64,000 bases of DNA from Sphingopyxis chilensis (lineage in GTDB: Bacteria > Pseudomonadota > Alphaproteobacteria > Sphingomonadales > Sphingomonadaceae), in assembly GCF_035930445.1 (NCBI RefSeq), contig NZ_CP142394.1:1645501-1709500 (forward strand), written 5' to 3'. Shown piece by piece: positions 1 through 8,597 of this stretch. Position 1 is the stretch's first letter; each line of letters starts with the position of its first letter. Made by a program: the position numbers and the translations under genes. The notes beneath the pieces are model-generated. The model was not told where the DNA came from, did not search any database, and was given only the letters and a program-made list of their open reading frames with translations.

Positions 1-630
1 CGCGGCGAGATGCGCGAGAAAGAAGTGCGGGCCGCTGACGAGCATGCGGTTCGCATGCGGATCGACAACTGTGTCGCGCGGGTCGTGGACCGGGCCGGGC
101 CTTGCGACCTTCAGCCCTTCGTCGAGGTGCAGTTCGCGCGGGCGGCCATAGTCGTAGAGGCGATAGGTGCAGTCGACATTCTGCTGCACCTCGACGACGG
201 TCAGTCCGCCGCCGATGGCGTGGATCGTGCCGGCGCGGTTATAGACGAAATCGTCGGTCTGCGACTGGCGCCAGTCGACCATATCGACAATGCCGCCGTC
301 GAGCGCGGCGTCGTGGAGTTCCTCGCGGCTGATCTCGCGGTTCAGGCCGACCCCGAGTTCGGCGCCCGGCTTCGCATCGAGGATCAGCCAGCATTCCTCC
401 TTGCCGCGCGGATAGCCGGCGGCACGCGCGGCTTCGTCGTCGGGATGGACCTGAATCGAGAGCCGCTCCGAGGTGAAGAGGAACTTGACCATGATCGGCG
501 CGTCGTCGCCGTCGGGATGGGCGAACCAGATTTCGCCGATGCGACGCCCGCTGAAATCGCCGAAATCGGTCGGAATGTCGGTGCGGCCCCATGGCTTTTC
601 GACGACGGATGTTTGCAGTCGAACGAACAT
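1..630 (-). CDS. manA: Mannose-6-phosphate isomerase, class I (3' end beyond window)
   Basis: Interconverts mannose 6-phosphate and fructose 6-phosphate, feeding GDP-mannose synthesis in the cytoplasm. The minus strand is open from an ATG at 630 to the window edge (210 codons, no stop), so the C-terminus is missing. The N-terminus reads MFVRLQTSVVEKPWGRTD, typical of the family. The cupin metal ligands are visible in QVHPDDEAA (about residues 67-75), in KEECW, and in the later AGTIHAIGGG. The family is usually about 260-390 residues, so roughly half is present. It faces away from the polysaccharide genes to its right but fits their sugar supply. Open frames on the other strand here are shadows. 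I am confident of the family; the true 3' end cannot be seen. Confidence 0.88.
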   Translation of the reverse strand, partial: MFVRLQTSVVEKPWGRTDIPTDFGDFSGRRIGEIWFAHPDGDDAPIMVKFLFTSERLSIQVHPDDEAARAAGYPRGKEECWLILDAKPGAELGVGLNREISREELHDAALDGGIVDMVDWRQSQTDDFVYNRAGTIHAIGGGLTVVEVQQNVDCTYRLYDYGRPRELHLDEGLKVARPGPVHDPRDTVVDPHANRMLVSGPHFFLAHLAA

Positions 631-862
631 GTCCCTGCCTTGTGACGTCGCCGCACCGGGGTCAAGAGAAGCGCCAGGTGCGACTCTCTTGGCTACATAG
701 CCACACCATTGCCAGCAGCAGCGCACGAGCAATGCAACGCTTCGACTTGCCCGGCGTATATTGCCACGTTCCTTATGGGGGGGTAAGGGCGAGCTTTCGC
801 TGGAAAGCCCAGTTTTTCCGCATCGATGTTGATTAAATTTAGGTAGATCGGTCCCACTTGTC

Positions 863-1648
863 ATGTTTTGGAAGCGCAAAAGCCGGCCAGCCCAACCGGC
901 GCTCGGCGGCTTTTCCATCCCCGAAGGCCAGCGCGTTTACGCAATCGGCGACATTCACGGCCGCGACGATCTGTTCGGTCAGATCGTAGATCATATTCGC
1001 ACGGACAATGCCGCTCGGGACCCTGCCGATGTGACCCTCATATTGCTGGGCGATCTGGTTGATCGCGGCCCTCAGTCAGCCGAAGTCGTCGATCGCGCCA
1101 TGCGGCTCGGCGACGAATTTCCCGATACGCGCCTGATCATCGGGAATCACGAAGAATGCTTTCTCGCCGCGCTGACCGGTGACGTCCGGCGGCTGCGCTA
1201 TTTCATGCGGATCGGTGGGGAAGCGACGGTCCGTAGCTATTGGAAGGATGATTCAGGTTTCGCCGAAGCATCTTTCGAGGAGGTGGCGGAGCGCCTGCCG
1301 AAACTCGTTCCGCCGGACCATGTCCACTTCCTGGGGCAGGGAGAGGATGTCATCGAGATTGGCGATTATGCTTTCGTGCATGCGGGAATTCGCCCAGGCG
1401 TCCCTCTCGAAAAACAGTCGCTGTCCGACCTCAGGTGGATCCGCGACGATTTCCTCGACGATCTGGGCGATCACGGCAAAATGATAGTTCATGGGCACAG
1501 TATCACGTTGCAGCCCGACGAACAGGCGAATCGCATCGGCATCGACGTGGGGGCCTTTCGTAGCGGTACGCTCGCGGCGCTCGGCCTGCAGGGCCGGAAA
1601 CGATGGTTTCTTTTCGCGCGCGGGGAACAGATGGAAAATGCCGCCTGA
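863..1648 (+). CDS. PPP-family metallophosphatase (serine/threonine phosphatase-like)
   Basis: A 261-residue cytoplasmic calcineurin-like phosphoesterase. All signature blocks of the PPP family are present in order: GDIHGRDD (about residue 29), GDLVDRG (about 63), GNHEE (about 94), a VHAGIRPG block and a C-terminal VHGHS. These supply the Asp, His and Asn ligands for the two metals. The substrate cannot be told from sequence; relatives include bacterial Ser/Thr or Tyr phosphatases and diadenosine tetraphosphatases. It precedes the polysaccharide cluster on the same strand, about 100 bases before the FkbM gene. It might oppose the Wzc kinase downstream, but no sequence feature proves that. Confidence 0.85.
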   Translation: MFWKRKSRPAQPALGGFSIPEGQRVYAIGDIHGRDDLFGQIVDHIRTDNAARDPADVTLILLGDLVDRGPQSAEVVDRAMRLGDEFPDTRLIIGNHEECFLAALTGDVRRLRYFMRIGGEATVRSYWKDDSGFAEASFEEVAERLPKLVPPDHVHFLGQGEDVIEIGDYAFVHAGIRPGVPLEKQSLSDLRWIRDDFLDDLGDHGKMIVHGHSITLQPDEQANRIGIDVGAFRSGTLAALGLQGRKRWFLFARGEQMENAA

Positions 1649-1751
1649 ACGGCGGTGGCCGATGCCGTTTCGCATCCCGGCCGCTGAAGAGGGCTTCGAC
1701 CGCGTTCCGTTCCCGATTGATCTTTCGGCCCGGGCCACGTAGCCCGTCGCA

Positions 1752-2519
1752 ATGCTAGACAATATCGTGACATTCTATTGCCGAAGCTTGCCGCGATTTC
1801 GGGGCAAGCAGCGTGGGCTGAAGGCGATGAGATCCCTGCCGTGCGAGTTCGGGCGGTCCTATTACGGACCGCGGATGGCATGGAACCCCACCGATTCGAC
1901 CTATAGAGCCTGCATGGTGGGTGCCTACGGGTGCTTCATCAGCGACGTTATCGCATCGCAGGACCAGCCGTTCACCTTCCTCGATATCGGCTCGAATCAG
2001 GGCTTGTACGCGCTCTGCGCGTCCGCAAATCCGAATTGCGAGCGCGTTTTCGCCTTTGAGCCGAATCCTGCGACTTTCGCCTATCTCGCGCGGAATATCG
2101 AGGCCAACGGGCGTCGCGACCTGGTCACGGCTTTCAACGCCGCGATCGCGGAAACGCCGTCGGTCGAACTCTCCGTTCCCGACCAGCATTCCGGCGCCGC
2201 GAGCATGTTCGGGACAGGCACCCGCATCACCGTCCCCTCGGTTTCTTCCGACGATATGGCCCGGGCCTTCGATTCGAGCCGCGGATCGCGCATCATCGCC
2301 AAGATAGACGTCGAAGGCGCCGAGACGATCGTACTCGGTGTGCTCAAGAATCTCGGATTCCTTCAGAAAATCGACGTGATCATCATCGAGATCAGTTCGA
2401 ACATCCGCGGAGAGCACCATGGATCGGAGATCGTCGCCTTCCTGAACAAGGAAGGATGGAGCGAGCGGCAACGGTCGGATGGCTCCACGATTTTCGACGC
2501 CGTTTTCGAGCGCAGCTGA
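1752..2519 (+). CDS. FkbM family methyltransferase
   Basis: A 255-residue SAM-dependent methyltransferase of the FkbM type, which methylates hydroxyl groups on sugars or polyketides. The SAM-binding motif I is FLDIGSNQGLYAL (about residues 75-87), followed by FAFEPNP, the usual acidic motif II region, and later KIDVEGAE, the FkbM signature segment. The start ATG lies about 100 bases after the phosphatase gene. Its location just ahead of wzy/wza/wzc genes suggests that it O-methylates the exported polysaccharide or its precursor, but the acceptor is unknown. Confidence 0.85.
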   Translation: MLDNIVTFYCRSLPRFRGKQRGLKAMRSLPCEFGRSYYGPRMAWNPTDSTYRACMVGAYGCFISDVIASQDQPFTFLDIGSNQGLYALCASANPNCERVFAFEPNPATFAYLARNIEANGRRDLVTAFNAAIAETPSVELSVPDQHSGAASMFGTGTRITVPSVSSDDMARAFDSSRGSRIIAKIDVEGAETIVLGVLKNLGFLQKIDVIIIEISSNIRGEHHGSEIVAFLNKEGWSERQRSDGSTIFDAVFERS

Positions 2520-2659
2520 GCGCCACCGCTAAATCGGGATCGGCAAAAGCTTGTGGTCGGGCGTCCTGCCCGGTTCGCCATAGTTTCAGCCCCGTCGCTT
2601 GCCTCCTATCGACGGAAAGTTTAAGCGCTCCGCTCTTTCACAACCTCGCACCGGGCCAT

Positions 2660-4105
2660 ATGCAAGAAATACGAAATCCTAGGGCTAGCAAACCCAGAGC
2701 GCACCGATCGAGGCAGAGCGGGCAGAATCTGGCGACGCCGGGTTTGATCGTCATCCTGTTTGTCGTGCTGGTTTTCCTGCTTGGCGGCGGATCGCGCAGC
2801 GATATTGCTTCCCTGCCATTGCTGCGCGCCGCATCGGTGATGTTCATGTGTTGGGCGATTGCGGGGATGGAAAGCGCCGATTGGCGGCGAGTTCGCGTGC
2901 CGCTGGCGTTGCTTCTGGCATTGACCGTTTGGATCGCGTTGCAACTCGTGCCGCTGCCGCCGGATATCTGGCATGGCCTGCCCGGTCGCGAGACGATCGT
3001 TGCGATCGACAGGTTGCTTGGACAAGCCGATTTGTGGCGGCCGATCAGCCTGACGCCGTCGGATACCTGGAACAGCCTGCTCGGGATGACCGTGCCGCTT
3101 GCCGCGGCTTGCCTGATCGCGCGACTGGATGCCGAAGACTATCCCAGGCTGCTGGCGGCATTCGTCGCAATTGCAGCCGTGAGTGCCATGCTCGGATTCA
3201 TGCAGGTACTGCTGGGGACGGGGAATGCGGCCTATCTTTATCGCATCACCAATTCCAACGCGATGGTCGGCCTGTTCGCGAACCGCAATCACCATGCCGT
3301 CATGCAGGCTTGTGCGGTGCTCATAGCCGCGGCGTTGCTGCGGGACGAACTCATGCGCAAGCGGCAACGGCGGTCGGCCCAGCTCCTCCTCGCGCTGGCC
3401 GCCTTATTGTCCACGGCGATGACCGTCATGATCGGATCGCGCGCAGGACTGGTGGCCGGCTTCGTCGCCTTTGTCCTGGGTTATGCGATGGTCGTGCCGG
3501 CCTGGCGCACGCGTCCCGTCGGACGACACGGCGATCCGCGACGCATATCCGTTTCGCGCATGGCGCTCGTCTGGGCCTGGGCGCCGCCGGTCCTGCTCGG
3601 CGTGCTTTCGGTGACGATCATCAGCCTCGCCGACCGCAGCACGTCGATCAGTCGCCTCGCCGAGCAGAGCGTCGCCGAGGATTTGCGCGTTCTGGCGTGG
3701 CCGGCCGTGCAGCAAATGATGGGCCTTTTCTGGACGACCGGCAGCGGTTTCGGCTCCTTTCCCGACGCATACAAGATGTTCGAACCCGATTCGCTCCTTT
3801 TGCCGAGCTATTTCAACCACGCGCACAATGATTTGGCGGAAATGGTGATTACGGGCGGTTTGCCCTTCGTCCTCATCGCACTGGTTGCGGCGGCCTGGAT
3901 CGCCCGCCGGGCCGTCGCGCACGGGCTCCGCAATCTGGTGAAGGGGCATCGCGGCGATAATCGTCTGGCATTGCTGGGCGTAATTCTGCTGCTGGTTGCC
4001 GCAAGCGCTGTTGACTATCCGTTGCGGGTGCCGTCGCTGCAAATATTGGGCATTATGGCCGTCCTGTTGCTTTGTTGCCCACGGACCGCGCGTTCTCGGG
4101 ATTAG
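2660..4105 (+). CDS. O-antigen ligase/polymerase-like membrane protein (Wzy/WaaL family)
   Basis: A polytopic inner-membrane protein of about 481 residues with roughly ten to twelve hydrophobic segments. Family marks are the periplasmic-loop motif around FANRNHHA and a later HAHNDLAEM segment preceding a Gly-Leu-Pro turn, as seen in WaaL/Wzy proteins. The open frame runs upstream into the FkbM gene; I chose the ATG at 2660 (MQEIRNPRAS) because the upstream part only overlays FkbM in another frame. It probably polymerises repeat units or ligates glycan to an acceptor. A second Wzy-like gene lies at 13241, so these two may divide polymerase and ligase roles. Confidence 0.8.
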   Translation: MQEIRNPRASKPRAHRSRQSGQNLATPGLIVILFVVLVFLLGGGSRSDIASLPLLRAASVMFMCWAIAGMESADWRRVRVPLALLLALTVWIALQLVPLPPDIWHGLPGRETIVAIDRLLGQADLWRPISLTPSDTWNSLLGMTVPLAAACLIARLDAEDYPRLLAAFVAIAAVSAMLGFMQVLLGTGNAAYLYRITNSNAMVGLFANRNHHAVMQACAVLIAAALLRDELMRKRQRRSAQLLLALAALLSTAMTVMIGSRAGLVAGFVAFVLGYAMVVPAWRTRPVGRHGDPRRISVSRMALVWAWAPPVLLGVLSVTIISLADRSTSISRLAEQSVAEDLRVLAWPAVQQMMGLFWTTGSGFGSFPDAYKMFEPDSLLLPSYFNHAHNDLAEMVITGGLPFVLIALVAAAWIARRAVAHGLRNLVKGHRGDNRLALLGVILLLVAASAVDYPLRVPSLQILGIMAVLLLCCPRTARSRD

Positions 4106-4173
4106 GCTTGCAGGCAATTCGACAGCCTCTATAGCCTTTGCCCAGCCCACATCTTGGACCTGATATATTTCCT

Positions 4174-4911
4174 ATGAATCATCGCTACCTTTCCGTTGCA
4201 CTCATCGCAGCCGCCTTAACCGGATGCGCAAAGGACCCGGCGCCCGTCGGCAGCCGGGCAGGAACGCCCATCACGGTGCTGCCATCGCTGCCGATGCCGG
4301 AAGCCAGCGACGTGGTCCGTTCGACCCGCTCGTCCTTTATCGGGCCATTCACCGAACTCCGCGTCGAGGTGTTTGGCGTCGAGGAAATGCAGCGTGATAT
4401 CATGACCGATGGGGACGGAAATTTCTCCTTCCCCTTGGCAGGCATGATCGCTGCCGCAGGCAAGACGCCCGACGTCGTAGCCGGCGAAATTCGCGAAAAG
4501 CTGATGCATCGTTATGTTCGCGACCCGCAGGTTTCGGTCAACTTCAAATCGACGAGCAACCCGCTGGCGCTGCAATCGATGTCGGTGACCGTCGACGGGC
4601 AGGTCAACAAGTCCGGTTCCTATCCGGTCGTCGGCCGTATGACGCTGATGCGCGCCGTCGCACTCGCCGGTGGGTTGAACGAGTTTGCGAAGCTCGAAGA
4701 TGTCGTGGTGTTCCGCAACATCGGCAACAAGCAATTTGTCGGCATCTACAATCTCGAGGGTATACGCCGCGGCAATTATGCCGATCCGGAGATATTCCCG
4801 AACGATGTCGTGATTGTCGGCGATTCGCCCCAGCGCCGCGAGTATAAGGAAATATTGCGCGCCGCGCCGGCATTCCTGTCGCCGTTGGTCCTTCTGGCCA
4901 GAGAATTTTAA
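4174..4911 (+). CDS. Polysaccharide export outer-membrane lipoprotein (Wza/GumB-like)
   Basis: A 245-residue lipoprotein of the polysaccharide export family. The signal peptide MNHRYLSVALIAAALTGCAKD ends in the lipobox LTGC at Cys18, predicting lipidation and outer-membrane anchoring. A Poly_export domain follows (about residues 55-125, including DGNFSFPLAGMI), then an SLBB-like segment around VTVDGQVNKSGSYPVVGR and TLMRAVALAGGLNEF. It is shorter than Wza (about 380 residues) and closer to GumB-like proteins. The upstream in-frame start at 4138 is rejected because the signal peptide begins at 4174. It lies eight bases before the Wzc gene, consistent with one export complex. Confidence 0.88.
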   Translation: MNHRYLSVALIAAALTGCAKDPAPVGSRAGTPITVLPSLPMPEASDVVRSTRSSFIGPFTELRVEVFGVEEMQRDIMTDGDGNFSFPLAGMIAAAGKTPDVVAGEIREKLMHRYVRDPQVSVNFKSTSNPLALQSMSVTVDGQVNKSGSYPVVGRMTLMRAVALAGGLNEFAKLEDVVVFRNIGNKQFVGIYNLEGIRRGNYADPEIFPNDVVIVGDSPQRREYKEILRAAPAFLSPLVLLAREF

Positions 4912-4918
4912 GGCGGGG

Positions 4919-7117
4919 ATGGATCGCAGGATGAACGAAATGGTTAACAGCAATGGGGTTCCGTTGGCCGCCGATCCGTCGCCTTATGGCTATGGCGACG
5001 GCGGGGAGGCCGCGGGCGCGTCGGGCTTGCCGGCGCTTGAACAGATATTCACAGCGATCATCAATCACCGGAATTGGGTAATTGGTTCGATCGCTGGCGC
5101 CCTGCTGCTGGGGCTGGTGTTTACTTTCCTGGCGACGCCACAATATACGTCGACATCAAGGATCGAGATCCTTCCCGATGCCCCCGTCGCCACTTCGGTC
5201 GAAGGTCAGCGCGATCGTGCCCTGATCAACGAGCTCGCATTCTATAACACCCAATATTCACTTCTTCGCTCGCGATCGCTCGCCGAGCGCGTGCTGCGGG
5301 CGGGCAATCTGACCGCCGACAAGGACTTTATTGCAGCTTTCAAGCTGGAAAGTCCGGATCCGAACATGACGAGCGCCGATCGCCGTGAGCAGGCGGCCAG
5401 CGTGATCGACCTTCTGCTGGACAGGGTCAGCGTTTCGCCGGTTCGGACGTCGAGCCTTGTCGATATCAGCTTTTCGACACCGTCGCCGCAGTTGTCGGCC
5501 AAACTGGCGGATCTTTGGGTGAGCCAGTTCGTGGATTCGACCATCGATCGCCGATTTGCGGCCACGTCGGACGCGCGCGAATATCTGGAAGCGCGTCTCA
5601 CGACCTTGCGCCAGAATCTGGAAACTTCGGAACGGGCGTTGATCAGCTATGCGACCGACAAGGGGATCGTCACGCTGTCTTCCGAAACCGATACGGAGGG
5701 CCGGACGCGGACTCAGACGCTGGTCGGGACAAATATCGCCGCGGTCAGCGACGCGCTGTCAAAGGCGAGGGAAGCCCGGATTATTGCGGAATCCGAGCTT
5801 GCAAACACTATGACCGGGAGCGCGCAAGTCAATGCGCCGACGATCAGCAGCTTGCGCGAAAAGCGCGCGTCAGTCGAAGCCGAACTCGCCCAGATGCGAA
5901 CGCGCTTCGAAGAAGATTATCCGGCGGTCGTCGCCCTGAAGGCACAACTTGCCAATCTGGACCAGAGCATCAAGACCGAAACCGGCCGGTCATCGCAGGG
6001 CAACCGCGAAGCCTATAATGCCGCCGTCAAGCGCGAGCGCCAATTGCAGTCGCAGCTCGATGAACTGACGGGGCTTTATAACGTGCAGCAGCGCGAATCC
6101 ATCCAGATGACCATCCTGCAGCGAGAGGTCGATTCCAATCGCCAGCTCTACGAAGGCCTGCTTCAACGCTACAAGGAAATCGGCGTCGCCGGCGTGGGGA
6201 CCAACAATATTTCGATCGTCGATCGCGCGAAGGCGGCGGACCGGCCGTCGAGCCCCAATCTGATCCTGAACCTGGCGATCGCGCTGATCTTGGGCTTGGC
6301 ACTCGCCGCGGGGCTGGTGTTCCTGATCGAGAAGCTCGATAGCTCGGTCCGCAATCCGCAGGATGTGACGAGCCAGTTCGGCCTGCCGTTGCTGGGCGCG
6401 ATTCCCGAGATTCACGACCAGGCGGTCGCCGATGCGGTCATCGACAAGAAGTCGGCGATCTACGAGGCCTATTTCTCGTTGATGACGAATTTGAGCTTCC
6501 TGACGGCGCACGGCGCGCCGCGGTCGATCATGGTGACATCGTCGCGGCCGCAGGAAGGAAAGAGCAATTCTTCGCTCTGCCTCGCGACGGTTCTGGCTGG
6601 GAATGGGAAGTCCGTGGTCCTGGTCGATGCCGACGTGCGGAATCCGTCGATCAATCGTTATCTGGACATTCCGAACAAGCGCGGCCTGAGCCACTATCTT
6701 GCGGGCGATGACGCACTTGCCGACATGATCGCGCCCTTGCCCAAATTCGGGTTCGACGTGGTTACCGCCGGCGCTACGCCGCCCAACGCCGCGGAACTCT
6801 TGGGCAGCGACCGGTTCGCGCTTCTGATCGAAACGCTGATGACGCGTTACGATCATATCATTGTGGACTCGGCTCCGTTGCTCGGTCTCGCCGATGCGCC
6901 GCTGATCGCGCGCCGCGTAGAGGGTGTTCTGTTTACGATCGAGGCGAATTCGACCAAGAGCCGCGTCATCTCGACGGCGCTCAACCGTCTTCGCATGTCC
7001 GGCGCAAAGCTGTTCGGAGCCATCGTGACAAAGGTCGGCGCCAAGAACCAGGTTTACGGTTATGGCTACGGCTATGGTTATGGCTACAGCTACGGCGGCG
7101 AACAGAATAAGGATTGA
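4919..7117 (+). CDS. Polysaccharide co-polymerase / tyrosine autokinase (Wzc-like)
   Basis: A 732-residue inner-membrane protein that sets chain length and cycles through tyrosine phosphorylation. The N-terminal Wzz domain has a first transmembrane helix at about residues 50-72, a long periplasmic coiled-coil-rich part, and a second helix at about 448-472. The cytoplasmic BY-kinase domain shows Walker A (SRPQEGKS, about 540), Walker A' (VVLVDADVRN, about 567) and Walker B (HIIVDSAPLLG, about 647). The last 15 or so residues are a Tyr-Gly repeat, the expected autophosphorylation cluster. I took the ATG at 4919 because AAGGCGGGG precedes it; 4931 is an alternative. Gln replaces the more usual Gly before EGKS. 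Confidence 0.9.
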   Translation: MDRRMNEMVNSNGVPLAADPSPYGYGDGGEAAGASGLPALEQIFTAIINHRNWVIGSIAGALLLGLVFTFLATPQYTSTSRIEILPDAPVATSVEGQRDRALINELAFYNTQYSLLRSRSLAERVLRAGNLTADKDFIAAFKLESPDPNMTSADRREQAASVIDLLLDRVSVSPVRTSSLVDISFSTPSPQLSAKLADLWVSQFVDSTIDRRFAATSDAREYLEARLTTLRQNLETSERALISYATDKGIVTLSSETDTEGRTRTQTLVGTNIAAVSDALSKAREARIIAESELANTMTGSAQVNAPTISSLREKRASVEAELAQMRTRFEEDYPAVVALKAQLANLDQSIKTETGRSSQGNREAYNAAVKRERQLQSQLDELTGLYNVQQRESIQMTILQREVDSNRQLYEGLLQRYKEIGVAGVGTNNISIVDRAKAADRPSSPNLILNLAIALILGLALAAGLVFLIEKLDSSVRNPQDVTSQFGLPLLGAIPEIHDQAVADAVIDKKSAIYEAYFSLMTNLSFLTAHGAPRSIMVTSSRPQEGKSNSSLCLATVLAGNGKSVVLVDADVRNPSINRYLDIPNKRGLSHYLAGDDALADMIAPLPKFGFDVVTAGATPPNAAELLGSDRFALLIETLMTRYDHIIVDSAPLLGLADAPLIARRVEGVLFTIEANSTKSRVISTALNRLRMSGAKLFGAIVTKVGAKNQVYGYGYGYGYGYSYGGEQNKD

Positions 7118-7151
7118 TGCGCTACGCGCATCGCCGGGATAGAGGTTGAGA

Positions 7152-8369
7152 GTGAATTTTCGTCGTTTCTCGATATGGTCGGCAGGCGCGGTCCTGGCAA
7201 TTTTCGTTGCGTATGCGAGTTACGTCATCGTCAACCAGGTGCGGGCACCGTCGGCGCGGAGCCCGTCCTTTCCGTGGCACACCGCGACGTCCGAGGCGAA
7301 TTTCGCATATGCGGGCTTTGCCGCCAGGAGGGCCAGGGATCCCCAGGCATCGGTTGGCGCCCGTGAACTTCGCCTCGCGCAACAAGCGTATCGCGTCGAA
7401 CCACTGTCGTCAGCAGCGCTCGGGCTGATCATCGTTTCGAAAGAAGACAAAAGTCCCGTCGGAACCAGACGAAAATTGCTTGGTCTGGCCGGGAAACTCA
7501 GCCGGCGCAGCTCGCTCATAACCTCGGCCTCGATTGAGGCGGCAGCGCTTGAAGACGACCAGAATCTCTTCTTCAACTGGTTGTCGCGCGCGGTACTCAC
7601 CGATTCCAGGCTGCGGGCATCCTATGTCGGGGCGATGGCGGAGGCGACAGCCCGAAATGGCGCGGTGGAAGCACTGTTGCCCGTGCTCGGATCCAAGCCG
7701 TCATGGGCGAAATATTACTGGGCAGCTGTCGCGTCGCGGGCGCCGAGCCTTGCCAATGCGGCGACGTTGCGGGTCGCGGTTTCGCGACCTCCGTGGAACC
7801 AGGCGGAAATCATGGACACCGATTATGCGCTCGCGTGGCGCCTCGTCGGGGCCGGGCAGTTCGACAATGCGCGCCAGCTGGCGCGGATGTTCGAAAAGAG
7901 TGCCCCGAATATTTCGTCGACCAACAATCTGTTGGTGAACGGAAATTTTGCGCGCCAGCCACTGCTTCCACCGCTGGACTGGGCGCTGGCGACGTCGGGC
8001 CATCTGGGATCCTCGATCGATGCGAAGGGCAAGCGGCTGACCATTTCGGCAATTGCGGGCGCTTTCGGCAATGCCGCGCGGCAACTGATCGATCTGGAGC
8101 CGGGAAATTATCGCGTCGCATGGACGATCGAGGCAAATGAGGCCATTGGCGATGACTCGCTGTCGGTCAACCTGGCCTGCGCGGAAAAGGGGGTGCCCAA
8201 TATCGCCATACCGCAGATGAATCTCGCGATGGGGACGCATCACCAGGACATCGTGGTGCCGACGGGCGATTGCCGTTGGTACTGGTTCTCGATCGACGCC
8301 CATGTCCCGGACGATTCGGCCGGTTTCGACGCGTTCCTGAGCAAGCTTTCGCTCACCCGCCTCCGCTGA
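7152..8369 (+). CDS. Membrane-anchored hypothetical protein of polysaccharide locus
   Basis: A protein of about 405 residues that I do not recognise by name. It has one N-terminal membrane helix (about residues 6-28, around SIWSAGAVLAIFVAYASYVI) and a large soluble part that should be periplasmic. The middle looks helical and repeat-like, as in TPR proteins. The last third begins with LLVNGNFARQPLLPPLDWAL and looks like a beta-sandwich carbohydrate-binding module of the type that starts NG-x-F. AGAGG ends seven bases before the GTG at 7152; a TTG at 7146 is possible. Its position right after Wzc suggests a role in assembly or export, unproven. Confidence 0.65.
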   Translation: MNFRRFSIWSAGAVLAIFVAYASYVIVNQVRAPSARSPSFPWHTATSEANFAYAGFAARRARDPQASVGARELRLAQQAYRVEPLSSAALGLIIVSKEDKSPVGTRRKLLGLAGKLSRRSSLITSASIEAAALEDDQNLFFNWLSRAVLTDSRLRASYVGAMAEATARNGAVEALLPVLGSKPSWAKYYWAAVASRAPSLANAATLRVAVSRPPWNQAEIMDTDYALAWRLVGAGQFDNARQLARMFEKSAPNISSTNNLLVNGNFARQPLLPPLDWALATSGHLGSSIDAKGKRLTISAIAGAFGNAARQLIDLEPGNYRVAWTIEANEAIGDDSLSVNLACAEKGVPNIAIPQMNLAMGTHHQDIVVPTGDCRWYWFSIDAHVPDDSAGFDAFLSKLSLTRLR

Positions 8370-8597
8370 CGGAGAAGGGCGCTCGATCACGCCGCCCCGC
8401 AGGCATCTCGACACGCGCTTCGCTCGTATCGTCGCAGCCATCGTACAACTTCTTGTTCGGGGGGCTCCATCGTATATGGGGTCACCCGAATGGAGAAACC
8501 TTACTTACTGTGAAGCCTTTTCTGTCATAGCGCGTATATGTCGAGCCGCTTGGAGGCCGATCCAGGTTTGCGCGAACCTGTTTGGACCGAGGTGATA

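Noticed and set aside
10..645. Long plus-strand open frame of 211 codons at the left edge
   Set aside because: It is antisense to phosphomannose isomerase, whose minus-strand translation shows a complete set of family motifs.
7058..7105. Possible minisatellite or phase-variable repeat in wzc
   Set aside because: Kept only as a tail comment; the units are codon-varied and in frame, so slippage is not evident.
8400..8597. Sigma-70-type promoter ahead of the dehydratase gene
   Set aside because: TTGTTC and TATATG are visible but with about 14 bases between them, which is too short to support.
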